Positions 30,669 through 39,719 are shown, numbered from the stretch's first letter. The stretch is DNA of 64,000 bases from Paragemmobacter ruber (GCF_009908315.1 NZ_JAAATW010000003.1:372001-436000); one strand, 5' to 3'. Notes: a model not told the origin generated them from the letters alone. Program-made: numbers and translations.

Positions 30669-31531
30669 GCCGCGCCCGTGCGCATGCTGCGGCGGGGCGA
30701 TGCGGTGATCCAATCCTCATCCGGCACATGCGGAAAGCCCCGGAAATTCATGAAATTGCTGAATTTAGAACGACACGTCTCCGCCATCCGGTCACAGCCG
30801 GCGCGCAGATCGACCCGGTCCCCCGGCGCGGGCAGGATCGCGGGTTCCTCCCACAATTCCACCAGACGCAGCCCATCCTCCACCGCGTCCCGCTTCACCG
30901 ATCCACTCAGACCCGCCGCCGCCCCGTCCAAGATGCGCAGCGTGCCTTGCGCGAACCACCCCGCCGCGAACCCGCCCGCAAGGGCCAGCACCAGCACCCG
31001 GCCCTCGCGCACGGCCTCTACCGCGAACACCCCGCCAAACTCCGGCAATGACAGGTCCACCCCACAGCGCGCATCCCCCAGCACGGCATCGCAGCCCGGC
31101 TGCAACACCCGCCCCTCCGTGCGGTTCAACGCCTCGCTAAGGCCCCGCAATTCCGCCCGGAACTCTGCCCCCGCCTGCGTCACCTCGCCAAGCGTGCCGC
31201 GAAAGCGCATCTCGCGCGCCGCCACATCCTGCCAGTTCACCTGCCACAGCCGCACCGCCGCCCCGTCGAACCGGCCCGCGGTGATATCCTCGGCCCGCAC
31301 GCCCGCATCCGACAGCGCCCCCACCGCCTCGGAATTGTCCACCGCCAGCCCGGCCACCTGCGCCAGCGCCCGCGCCGTAAGCCCGGTCCCCGCGCGGAAC
31401 GTCACCCCCTCGAAGGCCAGATCGCGGTCATGGTCGGTGAACCCCATTTCCACCCCGTCCCGCCGCGTCACCGCCCAGCACAGGCAGGTGGTGGTGATCC
31501 CCCCCGCCAGATGATCCGCCAGCCCGCTCAC
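30665..31531 (-). CDS. g13: GTA g13, DUF2163 baseplate hub protein
   Basis: Distal tail/hub protein of 288 residues. The FTDHDRDLAFEGVTFRAGTGL strand and the C-terminal cysteine-containing RVDLRAGCDRMAETCRSKFSN are typical of the DUF2163/BR0599-like family. In RcGTA this region binds an iron-sulphur cluster through conserved cysteines (C150-, C158-type positions plus these), and QPGCDAVLGDARCGVDL is present. GTG start at 31531 overlaps the g12 stop (GTGA). Confidence 0.9.
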   Translation of the reverse strand: MSGLADHLAGGITTTCLCWAVTRRDGVEMGFTDHDRDLAFEGVTFRAGTGLTARALAQVAGLAVDNSEAVGALSDAGVRAEDITAGRFDGAAVRLWQVNWQDVAAREMRFRGTLGEVTQAGAEFRAELRGLSEALNRTEGRVLQPGCDAVLGDARCGVDLSLPEFGGVFAVEAVREGRVLVLALAGGFAAGWFAQGTLRILDGAAAGLSGSVKRDAVEDGLRLVELWEEPAILPAPGDRVDLRAGCDRMAETCRSKFSNFMNFRGFPHVPDEDWITASPRRSMRTGAA

Positions 31532-32160
31532 AGCCGCACCTCCACCACCGGCACCGAAGGCACCTCGCCCGCCTGAAACGACGCGACCGATACCGCGATC
31601 CGGTCCGTGTCGAACCGCACTGGCACGTCGAATTCAAACCCCGCCGTCACCGCTGTGCCCACATCTGGTGGCAGGACAAAGGTCACCGTCCCCACCGCCG
31701 CATCCAGCACGTAATCCACCGTCTCCACCTGCCGGTTCCCCGCCACCGCCACCACCACCGTACCCGCCACCGGCTTCAGGATCGGGCGGTGAAAAGCATG
31801 GCCCTCCGGGTCATAGGTCTTGGCCAGTTGAAACACCGTCGCCGCCCCGTCCCCGGTTCCGATGGCCTGATCCAGATCGGACACCTTCCCCGACGGCCTG
31901 CAGGATTTGAAATCCGCCCAATCCTTCCAACGAAACCCGAACAACTGCCCCCGCCGCGCCTCGAAGAAACCCAGCAGCGCGGCCACGTCGTCCAGCGACC
32001 GCAGGCCCAGCCCCGCATCATAGCGCCGCCGCGATTGCGCCCAGGGCGTGTTGCGCTCCTCGTACCCGTTGGCCAGCGTGACGATCTCTGTCCGCCGCTC
32101 CGGCCCGCCGGTGGAGCCAAAGCTCAGATTCGCCGGAAACCGCACCTCATGGAAACCCAT
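31528..32160 (-). CDS. g12: GTA g12, DUF2460 distal tail protein
   Basis: Tail protein of 210 residues. MGFHEVRFPANLSFGSTGGP and RRRYDAGLGLRSLDDVAALLGFFEARRGQLFGFRWKDW are the DUF2460 signature blocks. I chose ATG 32160 since homologues begin at this methionine and GAGGGG lies upstream; a GTG at 32166 is the alternative. Downstream genes overlap it by a few bases. Confidence 0.92.
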   Translation of the reverse strand: MGFHEVRFPANLSFGSTGGPERRTEIVTLANGYEERNTPWAQSRRRYDAGLGLRSLDDVAALLGFFEARRGQLFGFRWKDWADFKSCRPSGKVSDLDQAIGTGDGAATVFQLAKTYDPEGHAFHRPILKPVAGTVVVAVAGNRQVETVDYVLDAAVGTVTFVLPPDVGTAVTAGFEFDVPVRFDTDRIAVSVASFQAGEVPSVPVVEVRL

Positions 32161-32169
32161 GCCCACCCC

Positions 32170-32814
32170 TCACCTGTTTCTCTGCCCGCGCGCCAAGGCC
32201 CGCGCCGCCTGCGCCGCGATCTGGCTCTGGCTCCTCTGGAACCCCGCCACATCCGGCGTCGCGATGTTCATCACCACCGTCACCGGCCGCGCCGCCCCGC
32301 CGCCCGCCTGCACGCCCAGCCGCCCATCTGCGCCCCGCGCCAGGGGCAAGATCGCCTCCGGCCCCGCCTCGCCCATCAACCCGATCCCACCCCGCATCGG
32401 AAAGACGGCAGGCGACGCCACCACCCCGCCATGGGCGAAAGGCGTCACCCTGCCCTGCGAAAACGCGCCCCCCTTGGCAAAAGGCAGCACCCCCGACAGC
32501 ATCCCGTTGATCCCCTCGGCCAAAGCCCCGCCGATCGCGGTTTGCACGGGCCGCATCGCCACCGCATAGACCGATGCCGCCATGCTCGCCGCCACACCGC
32601 GCAAGGCATCCGACAGGCGCATCCCGTCAAACATCACCCCGTCGAAGGCCCGCCGCAGCCCCCCACCCAGGGCACCGGAAAGCGATGTCACCTCGCGCCC
32701 CGTGAACAGCATGGTCTGCGACAGCCGCGCCAGTTCCGCCTCAAAGGCCGCCGCCACCGGCAGCGCCCCCTCCATCCGCGCCTCCAGCGCCGCCAGCGCC
32801 TCCACTTCCGCCAT
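32170..32814 (-). CDS. g11: GTA g11, tail tape measure protein
   Basis: Short tape measure protein of 214 residues, consistent with the short GTA tail. A helical N-terminus (EALAALEARMEGALPVAAAFEAELARL) is followed by a hydrophobic membrane-like zone and the FAKGGAFSQGRVTPFAHGGVV and IGLMGEAGPEAILPLARG motifs shared by tape measure proteins. Its first 74 bases overlap the end of the g10.1 frame. Confidence 0.92.
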   Translation of the reverse strand: MAEVEALAALEARMEGALPVAAAFEAELARLSQTMLFTGREVTSLSGALGGGLRRAFDGVMFDGMRLSDALRGVAASMAASVYAVAMRPVQTAIGGALAEGINGMLSGVLPFAKGGAFSQGRVTPFAHGGVVASPAVFPMRGGIGLMGEAGPEAILPLARGADGRLGVQAGGGAARPVTVVMNIATPDVAGFQRSQSQIAAQAARALARGQRNR

Positions 32815-32998
32815 CCGTCATCCCTCCATCAGGAAAAGCCGCCACAAGTTCCGCCAGCCGTGCCCGCGTCAGGGGCGGCACCGCCACCTCCAGCCCCAGC
32901 ATCAGCCGCAATTCTGCCGGCGTCAGTCGCCAGAACAGCGCCGGGTCCAGCCGCAGCCCGCCGATCCCTGCCCGCATCAACCCGGCCCAATCAATCAC
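32741..32998 (-). CDS. g10.1: GTA g10.1, tail assembly chaperone (TAC_6-like)
   Basis: Small protein of 85 residues from GTG 32998, which forms a GTGA overlap with the g10 stop. IDWAGLMRAGIGGLRLDPALFWRLTPAELRLMLG is the conserved core of this chaperone. Homologues as I remember them end shortly after the AAFPD position at about 60 residues; here the frame goes on for about 25 Gly/Ala-rich residues over the start of g11. The extension may be a lost stop with little function. Confidence 0.8.
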   Translation of the reverse strand: MIDWAGLMRAGIGGLRLDPALFWRLTPAELRLMLGLEVAVPPLTRARLAELVAAFPDGGMTDGGSGGAGGAGGADGGGAAGGGGL

Positions 32999-33318
32999 GC
33001 GCCATCCCCGGGCAGCGCAAAGGCCCGCGCCAGCAACTCTGCCGCCGCCCGCGCCGCCCCCACCGGGCCGCCGCCGATCTCCACCGTCATCAGATCGCCC
33101 GCGCGGCCCTGCCAGCCGCCCCCGCGCAAGCCCGCCACCAGCAGGGCCAGCACATCGCGGCTGGAAAATCGCCCCGCCTCGAACCGCGCCACCAGATCCA
33201 TAAGCGACCCCTCGCCCAGGCCCGCCTCCAGCTCGGCCAGCGCCCCCAGCGTCAGCCGCGCCACATGCGGCCGCCCATCGAGCAGCACCTCCACCTCGCC
33301 CGCCCAAGGATTGGCCAT
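32995..33318 (-). CDS. g10: GTA g10, tail assembly chaperone (TAC_11-like)
   Basis: Protein of 107 residues starting MANPWAGEVEV; RPHVARLTLGALAELEAGLGEGSLMDLVARFE is the typical core of the GTA gene-transfer-agent chaperone domain. It helps assemble the tail tube around the tape measure. ATG 33318 overlaps the g9 stop (TGATG); a GTG one codon upstream is possible. Confidence 0.9.
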   Translation of the reverse strand: MANPWAGEVEVLLDGRPHVARLTLGALAELEAGLGEGSLMDLVARFEAGRFSSRDVLALLVAGLRGGGWQGRAGDLMTVEIGGGPVGAARAAAELLARAFALPGDGA

Positions 33319-33731
33319 CACAGCGCCGTAAAGGTCAAAGCCCCGGCCGAGGCGAGCGAAAGCTCATAGGTCGCCTCGCCATTGAAACTTCCGGCATATT
33401 CGATCGCGGTGATCTGGAACGGCCCCTCCACCACGCCGAAATCGGGGATGATCACCTGAAACCCTGGCATCTCGCCATCAAAGAAGATCTGCCGCGCCCG
33501 CGCGTCGGTGTCCGCATCGCGGAACACCCCCGCCCCGCTCACCTGCGCCGACCGCACGCCCGCGCCCGCCAGCAATTCGCGCCAGCCCCCCGCGCTTTCC
33601 AGACTGGTCACATCCACCGTCTCGGCGTTGAAGCTGATCCGCGTCGCGCGCAGCCCCGCCACCGTCTCGAACTGCCCGTCCCCGGTCAGATCCACCTTCA
33701 AAAGCAAATCCTTGCCGTTCTGCACCGCCAT
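33318..33731 (-). CDS. g9: GTA g9, major tail tube protein
   Basis: Tail tube subunit of 137 residues. MAVQNGKDLLLKVDL, TRISFNAETVDVTSLESAGGWRELL and YAGSFNGEATYELSLASAGAL match the phage_tail_2 family used by RcGTA-like particles. ATG 33731 preceded by GAGGAG was taken over the GTG one codon earlier. Confidence 0.94.
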   Translation of the reverse strand: MAVQNGKDLLLKVDLTGDGQFETVAGLRATRISFNAETVDVTSLESAGGWRELLAGAGVRSAQVSGAGVFRDADTDARARQIFFDGEMPGFQVIIPDFGVVEGPFQITAIEYAGSFNGEATYELSLASAGALTFTAL

Positions 33732-33741
33732 CACGCGCTCC

Positions 33742-34134
33742 TCATGCCTCTACCCGCAACCGAAAGGTCAGATCGACCCGCCGCTCCGCACCATCGTCCG
33801 ACCGCACCGCCTTCGCCTTCTGGAACCACACGCCCACGATCCGCCCTTGGGCAAGCGCCAGCCCCTCCATCGCGCCGCAGACCGCCGCCGCCACAGCCTT
33901 GGCCGCCAGAAACCCCGCCGCATCCGACCGGACCGAAATCTCCACCCGGTGCTCCGCCCCCGCGCCTGTCACGTCCGACGCATCGCGCACCTCGTCCGCC
34001 CCGATCAGGACAAAGGTTCCCACCGCGCCCCCCGGCGGGACGGCATCCATCACCGCCACCCCCGCCAGATCGGGATGGGCCGCCAGCGCCCCATGCACCG
34101 CCACCTGCACGGCCCCCGCAAGGCCATAGCTCAT
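33742..34134 (-). CDS. g8: GTA g8, tail terminator (DUF3168)
   Basis: Tail terminator of 130 residues starting MSYGLAGAVQVAVHGALAAHPDL; VGTFVLIGADEVRDASDVTG and AEHRVEISVRS are typical DUF3168 segments. ATG 34134 overlaps the g7 stop (ATGA), so the long upstream frame to 34473 is not used. Confidence 0.92.
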   Translation of the reverse strand: MSYGLAGAVQVAVHGALAAHPDLAGVAVMDAVPPGGAVGTFVLIGADEVRDASDVTGAGAEHRVEISVRSDAAGFLAAKAVAAAVCGAMEGLALAQGRIVGVWFQKAKAVRSDDGAERRVDLTFRLRVEA

Positions 34135-34466
34135 CCTGATACCTCCTCTGCCGCGCAGATCAGAAAACGCCCGCCCGCATCCGCCTCGGTCACCGCCAGC
34201 AGGCGGAACAGCCGCGCCCCGTCGCGAAACCGCATCCCAGCCGCGGGCCGCATCGCATGGCCCGCAGGCAGGCCGCGCACCACGATCCGCAAAGGCTGCA
34301 CCGCCACCGCCGCACCCAGCGCATTGCCCGAGCGCCCCGCACCGGGCCGCACCTCGGCCCAGACCGTCCCCCGCACCTGCCACACCTCGGCAAAGCCGCC
34401 CGCACCATCGGCCACGCGCGCCGCCGCCTCCAGCACCAGCGCCCGCGTCAACCGCACCGCCCTCAT
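34131..34466 (-). CDS. g7: GTA g7, head-tail adaptor / stopper
   Basis: Head-tail joining protein of 111 residues with the adaptor pattern: RLTRALVLEAA, then VWAEVRPGAGR, then LRIVVRGLPAGHAMRPAAGMRFRDGARLFRLLAVTEAD, characteristic of the phage head-tail adaptor family. ATG 34466 overlaps the g6 stop (TGATG). Confidence 0.92.
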   Translation of the reverse strand: MRAVRLTRALVLEAAARVADGAGGFAEVWQVRGTVWAEVRPGAGRSGNALGAAVAVQPLRIVVRGLPAGHAMRPAAGMRFRDGARLFRLLAVTEADAGGRFLICAAEEVSG

Positions 34467-35065
34467 CACGCACCCCCGCCCAACAGGCGCACCGTCCGCC
34501 ACCGTTCCAGCAGCGCCTGCACGGTCAAGGGCAGCCCGGCCACCCCATCCCCCGCGTCATGCCGCGTCTCGTAGAACTGCGCCGCCAGCAGCATCACCGC
34601 CTGCTGAAGGTCCGCAGGCACATCCGCCCAATCGGCGCCAAACCCTGCCGTCAGCGCGATCTCGACCCGACCGCTGGCCGGGATCATCGGCAACGTGCCC
34701 GCCACCATCACCAGCCGGGGCCGATGCGCATCCCGCTCCAGCCGGTAGCGCGCCGCCTCCAGCACGACCCGCGCGCCCGCGCTGTCCACCAGCGCCACCT
34801 CATCCAGGGCCGAAACCGGCGCCAGCGGCAGCGCCTGCGCCGCAATCCCGCGCCACGCGCCAAGCAGGATCCGAAACTCCCGCGCCAGCAGCGCCTTGCC
34901 CGTCCGGCCCTCCACCACCGCAAGGGCCGCGCGCAACAGGCTCTCCAGCATCGCCGCCTGCGCCAGATCGCCCTGAAAGGCCGTCCCCAGCCGCAGATGA
35001 TCGGCCAGCGCCGCCACCGGCAGCGCCGCAGCCGGCACCACCCCCGTCTCTTCCAGCACCATCAT
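34466..35065 (-). CDS. g6: GTA g6, head-tail connector (adaptor)
   Basis: Connector protein of 199 residues of the gp6-like/DUF-type family. The helical N-terminus (LPVAALADHLRLGTAFQGDLAQAAMLESLLRAA) and the IALTAGFGADWADVPADLQQAVMLLAAQFYETR helix are diagnostic. MMVLEE at 35065 was taken as the start; the extra leader up to 35119 is low-complexity and lies against the capsid gene. Confidence 0.9.
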   Translation of the reverse strand: MMVLEETGVVPAAALPVAALADHLRLGTAFQGDLAQAAMLESLLRAALAVVEGRTGKALLAREFRILLGAWRGIAAQALPLAPVSALDEVALVDSAGARVVLEAARYRLERDAHRPRLVMVAGTLPMIPASGRVEIALTAGFGADWADVPADLQQAVMLLAAQFYETRHDAGDGVAGLPLTVQALLERWRTVRLLGGGA

Positions 35066-35122
35066 CGCACCCCCAACCACACCCAAAGGGGGGCCGGGCC
35101 ACCGGCCCGACCCCGGCACCGC

Positions 35123-36316
35123 TTACGACACCGCAAACCGCAACAGCTTGATCGCCGCGAAATCTGTCACCTCACCCCCCACACGCTTGGAGGCGTAGAA
35201 CAGCACATGGGGCTTGGCGCTGAACGGATCGCGCAGGATGCGCAGATCGGGCCGCTCCGCGATGGTGTATCCCGCGCGGAAATCGCCAAAGGCGATGGCA
35301 TGGGCGCCCGCCGCGATATCGGGCATGTCCTCGCAGATCAGCACCGCATAGCCCATCAGCCGCGCAGGCTCTCCCGCCGCCAACCCGTCCGACCACAGGA
35401 AACGCCCATCGGCATCCTTCATCTTCCGCACAGCGCCGGCCGTCTTGGAATTCATAACGAAGGTCGCATTGGCGCGATATTCCGCCCCCAGCGCATAGAC
35501 GAGGTTGATGATGCAATCCGCGGGATTCGTTGCGGAAAAGTCCGAAGCCGCGCCAGACGGCACATAGCCAAGGCTCCCCCAAGCCCAGGACGCATTGGCC
35601 ACCTTGGGCGGGGTCAGAAACCCCTTGGGCTTGTCCACCCCGTCGCCCGACACAAAGGCCGCCGACTCCGCCCGCAGGAACCGCGTCGCGATCTTGCCCG
35701 CAAGCCAGCCCTCCACGTCAAAGGCGCTGTCATCCAGCAGGCGCTGGCTCGCCTTCGGCATGGCCGACAGTTCGTGCAGCTTGATCGACACCCGCTCCAG
35801 CAGCGGCGTGGCCGTTTCGGCCTGTGCCGCCGTCTCGGTCGCCCAGCCCGATCCCACCTCCGACCGGTCGATCAGCACATCAAACGACGCCGCCTCCACC
35901 TGCACCACCTGCGCGATCGCCCGGATGGATGCGGTGGACACCAGCATCGACCGGATCGCCTCCGCTGTCTGCGGATCGACCAGATAGCCGCCATCCGCCG
36001 CCACGGCGGAGTTCAGGGCCTTGCCTTCCAGCACCAGCCCGCGCAGCCCGTCATCATCGCCCGTCCGCACATAAGCGTTGAACGCCTTGCGATGCGGCGC
36101 CCCCGTCTCGGCCACCGCCAAGGGCGGGCGCCCATATCCCGTCATCTTCCGATCCAGCATCGTCATCCGCGCATCCTGTTGTTGCACCAAAGCCTTCACT
36201 TCCCCCTGAAATGCGCTGACTTCGCTCAGAAAATCCGTCAGCGCGGCCTTCACGTCCAAAACCGCCTCCACCCCGCGCGGGGCATCATCCCCGGCGGCCA
36301 CAGCTTTCGCTTCCAT
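35123..36316 (-). CDS. g5: GTA g5, HK97-family major capsid protein
   Basis: Major capsid protein, 397 residues. Residues 1-100 form the delta/scaffold domain with a coiled coil (FLSEVSAFQGEVKALVQQQDARMTMLD), removed by the g4 protease; the mature part begins near the KALNSAVAADGGYLVDPQTA segment and shows the HK97 fold (SIRAIAQVVQVEAASFDV, FVSGDGVDKPKGFLTPP, FGDFRAGYTIAERPDLRILRDPFS). ATG 36316 follows GGAACG. It forms the small RcGTA-like head. Confidence 0.97.
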   Translation of the reverse strand: MEAKAVAAGDDAPRGVEAVLDVKAALTDFLSEVSAFQGEVKALVQQQDARMTMLDRKMTGYGRPPLAVAETGAPHRKAFNAYVRTGDDDGLRGLVLEGKALNSAVAADGGYLVDPQTAEAIRSMLVSTASIRAIAQVVQVEAASFDVLIDRSEVGSGWATETAAQAETATPLLERVSIKLHELSAMPKASQRLLDDSAFDVEGWLAGKIATRFLRAESAAFVSGDGVDKPKGFLTPPKVANASWAWGSLGYVPSGAASDFSATNPADCIINLVYALGAEYRANATFVMNSKTAGAVRKMKDADGRFLWSDGLAAGEPARLMGYAVLICEDMPDIAAGAHAIAFGDFRAGYTIAERPDLRILRDPFSAKPHVLFYASKRVGGEVTDFAAIKLLRFAVS

Positions 36317-36344
36317 CGTCGTTCCTTCCCTCAAACAGGCGCGC

Positions 36345-36875
36345 TCACCGCGCCGCCAACCTGTCCCGCGCGCCGCGCAGAACCCACGCCAACTCTCCCA
36401 GCAGACCCTCCGCCGCCTTGGCCGCCACCCGCGCCGCGGGCAGCATCGGGAATGTCACCAGCGACACTTCCCACAACTCCACCTCTGCCAGCCGCCGCTG
36501 ACCTCTTGCATCACGATCTGCCCGCAACGTCCTGTATCCGATGGACAATCCGTCCATCGCCCCCGCCGCCAAAAGCGCCGCCGCCTCGCGCCCCTGCGCC
36601 AGATCCGTCAAGAGCCGCCCCTTCACCCACAGCCCCCGCGCATCCTCGCGCACCTCGTCCCACACCCCGATGGGTTGCGCCGGATCATGCTGCCACAGCA
36701 TCTTCACCCGCCGCCCCTCTGCCGCCAGCCGCTTCAGGCTGGCCGCATAGGCGCCGGGCAGCACCACATCGCCCCCCTGATCCGCCACCCCAAAGACCGA
36801 GGCATAGCCCTCCAGCCCCGCCCCCGTCACCGCCAGCCCGCCTTCGGCGCGCGTGAACTTCCGCTCCAGTTCCAT
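36345..36875 (-). CDS. g4: GTA g4, HK97-family prohead protease
   Basis: Maturation protease of 176 residues. GYASVFGVADQGGDVVLPGAYAASL, the catalytic histidine in LWQHDPAQPIG, and the catalytic serine in AMDGLSIGYRT are visible, in the herpesvirus-like protease order. It trims the g5 scaffold domain. It lies between g3.5 and g5 with gaps of 3 and 28 bases. Confidence 0.95.
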   Translation of the reverse strand: MELERKFTRAEGGLAVTGAGLEGYASVFGVADQGGDVVLPGAYAASLKRLAAEGRRVKMLWQHDPAQPIGVWDEVREDARGLWVKGRLLTDLAQGREAAALLAAGAMDGLSIGYRTLRADRDARGQRRLAEVELWEVSLVTFPMLPAARVAAKAAEGLLGELAWVLRGARDRLAAR

Positions 36876-36878
36876 CCC

Positions 36879-37139
36879 TCACCTCACCATCGCCGCCTGC
36901 ACCAACGCCTCCGCCCCCTGCGCCAGCAGAAAGGCCGCCCCGCCAAAGACCATCACCCAGATCCGCCGCTCCAGCCGCTCCAGCGACGTCTCGATATGGG
37001 ACAGCCGGTAATCCAGCGCCGACCAGCGTTCCTCGGCCACCCGCTCATTGGCCTCGATCCGCGCCGTGGCCGCATCGAAACTGTCGAACAGGAAGCGCGA
37101 CCCGCCCCCTGAACCCGCCGCCCCGCCCCGCGCCGTCAT
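36879..37139 (-). CDS. g3.5: GTA g3.5, small membrane-anchored coiled-coil protein
   Basis: Protein of 86 residues: glycine-rich start, a coiled-coil-like ARIEANERVAEERWSALDYRLSHIETSLERLERR, then one hydrophobic segment (IWVMVFGGAAFLLAQGAEALV). This is the usual g3.5 layout between portal and protease. Role in assembly unknown. ATG 37139 overlaps the portal stop (ATGA), and the longer frame to 37307 is a shadow of the portal gene. Confidence 0.88.
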   Translation of the reverse strand: MTARGGAAGSGGGSRFLFDSFDAATARIEANERVAEERWSALDYRLSHIETSLERLERRIWVMVFGGAAFLLAQGAEALVQAAMVR

Positions 37140-38308
37140 TCCACCTCCAAGGGCGGCAACCCCAGCGCCTGGCGCTTCTCGCCCGCCGTCAGGAAATCTG
37201 CCGCCGCCACCCGCGCCCAGGCCGCATCCCGCTCCACCGCCAGCGCCGGGATCAGGTCCAGATCGGGGCGCATCTCCACCGCCTCGCCGGTAAAGCCCGC
37301 CAGCCAATGCGACAACGCCGCCAAGACCCGCGCCGCCAAGGGCAGCACCGTCAGCCGATAGAAGGCGCGGTTCGCCTCGGCATAGTTGGCATAGGTCGCA
37401 TCACCGGGAACCCCCAGCAGCATGGGCGGCACGCCAAAGGCCGTGGCAATCTCGCGCGCCGCCGCCTCCTTGGTTCGCTGGAATTCCATGTCGCTGGGCG
37501 AAAACCCCATCGGCTTCCAGTCCAGCCCCCCTTCCAGCAACATCGGCCGCCCAGCATTGCGCGCGCCCTGATGGTGGCTCTCCATCTCGCCCACCAGCCG
37601 CTCATATTGCTCGGCCGTCAGCATGGATTGCCCCTCCACGCCCCGATAGACGATCGCCCCCGAAGGCCGCGCCGCATTGTCGAGCAGCGCCTTCGACCAG
37701 GCAGAGGCCGCGTTATGCACATCAATCGCCACCGCCGCCGCCTGCAGCGGCGAGAACCCGTAATGGTCATCCTGCGGATGGAAGCTGCGGATATGGCAGA
37801 TGGGCGCCGTCTGCCCCCGCATGTCGAACCGATGCGTCCGCCCCGCCACGGTGTAATCATAGGCCACCGGCCACCCATCCGCCCCCGGCACCACCGCCAT
37901 CCGATCCGATCGCAGCACATGCACCTCATCGGGCAGCGCCCCCTCCCCCGGAACCGCCTCCAGATAGGCATTCCCGCTTAGCAGAAGCTGCCCATAAATC
38001 GCCTCCAGCAGCTCCGCCCGCCCCTGCGCCGCGTTGGGCCGCGCCATTAGCGCGGCCAAGGGATGCACCTCGTATCGCCGTGCCGCATCCTGCACCACCA
38101 CAGGCAGCGCCGCCGCCGCCTCGGAAATCAGCCGCACCGCGCGAAACCCCACCGGGTTGCCCATGAACCCGCTGCGCGACAGGCTCCCCACATCCCGCGC
38201 CGACCACGCCACACGGCCCCCCTGTCCCCAGGCCACCACCCGCCCCACCGCACTTGCCTTCACCTCAGGCACAGCCACCGGGGCCTTCCGCAAGAACCGC
38301 AACACCAT
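37136..38308 (-). CDS. g3: GTA g3, portal protein
   Basis: HK97-type portal of 390 residues. SRSGFMGNPVGFRAVRLISEAAAALP, IYGQLLLSGNAYLEAV, SFHPQDDHYGFSPLQAAAVAIDVHNA and FGVPPMLLGVPGDATYANYAEANRAFY are standard portal blocks. It forms the ring for DNA entry. ATG 38308 has GGGAGG upstream; the extra 10 residues to 38338 are unsupported. Confidence 0.96.
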   Translation of the reverse strand: MVLRFLRKAPVAVPEVKASAVGRVVAWGQGGRVAWSARDVGSLSRSGFMGNPVGFRAVRLISEAAAALPVVVQDAARRYEVHPLAALMARPNAAQGRAELLEAIYGQLLLSGNAYLEAVPGEGALPDEVHVLRSDRMAVVPGADGWPVAYDYTVAGRTHRFDMRGQTAPICHIRSFHPQDDHYGFSPLQAAAVAIDVHNAASAWSKALLDNAARPSGAIVYRGVEGQSMLTAEQYERLVGEMESHHQGARNAGRPMLLEGGLDWKPMGFSPSDMEFQRTKEAAAREIATAFGVPPMLLGVPGDATYANYAEANRAFYRLTVLPLAARVLAALSHWLAGFTGEAVEMRPDLDLIPALAVERDAAWARVAAADFLTAGEKRQALGLPPLEVE

Positions 38309-38375
38309 CACCCACGCCTCCCTTGCCGGCCGGCCCAAGGCCGCCAGAGGTCAAAACCCGCCACTCGTCCGAAAG

Positions 38376-39719
38376 TCAGAGCGTCCGCACCTGCGGCCGC
38401 CGCCAGCCCGCCGCCGCGTCCAGCATCAGATCGGTCAGCGCCCAGACCAGCGCATCCACCCGGTCCGGCGATCCCCGGCCCACAAAGCCGGCCCGCGTCA
38501 TCTGCCCCATCTGCGCCTCAAGGCGGCCCAGACCGCCCAGATGCCCCACGCGCCCCTGCTCATAAAGCGCGGCGATGGGTTCGGCGCGCACCGATTTTCC
38601 CTTGCTCGCCCGCACCATTCGCAGGGGCAGGAACGGGTCCTGCTGGCGGATCACGGCGGCCACCAGATCGCCGCCCATGTTCACCTCCGCCACCATCCGG
38701 TCGGCCCCGTGGCGGCGGAACGCCTCCACCGCAACGGCGGCCCAATCAGCCGCGCCCTTGCCCTGAACGCTGGCATCCTCCAGCACCACGGCGCGCCATT
38801 CCTGCGGCGGTCCTTCCAGCCGGGCGCCCACCACCACGATGCCACATTCATCCGCGCCCTCGCCCACGCTGGCGGGCGGGTCCACCGCCACCACCACCCG
38901 CGTCAGCCCCTCGGTGCCCGCGCCCTGCGCCGCCTCGATCATCTGCCGCGTCCAAAGCGCCCCCTCGGCATCCTCGACCAGCAGCCCCTCCAACTCCTCC
39001 ATCCCGCGCCGTGTGCCGCCATAGCGCGCCTCCATCTCATGCAGGAAGGACGCCGCCAGATTGGCCTTATTGGCCTCTGTCGGCGCATGGGTCACAACGG
39101 TGGAGGGGTTCTTCAGGATCGCCTTCAGCACCGGCACATTGCGCGGCGTCGTCGTCACCACCGCCTGCGGCAGATCGCCCAGTCGCAGCGCGAATTGCAG
39201 CATGTCCCACGTCTCCTGCGCGCGCGGCCATTTCGCCAATTCATCCGCCCATGCGGCATCGAATTGCGGCCCCCGCAGGCTTTCGGGATCATGGGCGGAT
39301 ACCACCTGCGCCACCGCCCCGTTCGGCCAGATCAGCCGCTTGCGCCCCGCCTCCCAGACCGGGCGGCGGTCGGGGGGCGCACAGGCCATGATCCCACTTT
39401 CGCCAAAGATCATCACCTCGCGCACTTGATCCACCGTCTCGCCCACCAGCGCCACGCGGCGCGCGCGCCCCGCATCGGCCGGCCCGGCCCCTTCCACCTG
39501 CCCCCGCACCCATTCCGCCCCGGCGCGCGTCTTGCCCGCACCGCGCCCGCCCATGATCACCCATGTCCGCCAGGCCCCATCGGGCGCGATCTGGTGCGGC
39601 AACGCCCAGAACTCGAACAGCCAGGGCAGCGCCAGAAAGGCGCCCTCGCTCAGGCCATGCAGGAACTCAGTCACCACCTCCGGCGTCGCGGAGGCGAGCC
39701 AGACGGCGCCCGATCTCAT
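38376..39719 (-). CDS. g2: GTA g2, terminase large subunit
   Basis: DNA-packaging motor of 447 residues. Walker A GGRGAGKT, Walker B-type FDAAWADELAKW and the TTTPRNVPVLKAI coupling motif form the ATPase; the C-terminal RNase H-like nuclease has acidic residues in VVVAVDPPAS, VAEVNMGGD and SPDRVDALVWALTDL. Headful packaging of random host DNA is what defines a GTA. The start is uncertain: ATG 39719 overlaps g1 by 53 bases, while GTG 39674 near the g1 stop is also possible. Confidence 0.94.
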   Translation of the reverse strand: MRSGAVWLASATPEVVTEFLHGLSEGAFLALPWLFEFWALPHQIAPDGAWRTWVIMGGRGAGKTRAGAEWVRGQVEGAGPADAGRARRVALVGETVDQVREVMIFGESGIMACAPPDRRPVWEAGRKRLIWPNGAVAQVVSAHDPESLRGPQFDAAWADELAKWPRAQETWDMLQFALRLGDLPQAVVTTTPRNVPVLKAILKNPSTVVTHAPTEANKANLAASFLHEMEARYGGTRRGMEELEGLLVEDAEGALWTRQMIEAAQGAGTEGLTRVVVAVDPPASVGEGADECGIVVVGARLEGPPQEWRAVVLEDASVQGKGAADWAAVAVEAFRRHGADRMVAEVNMGGDLVAAVIRQQDPFLPLRMVRASKGKSVRAEPIAALYEQGRVGHLGGLGRLEAQMGQMTRAGFVGRGSPDRVDALVWALTDLMLDAAAGWRRPQVRTL

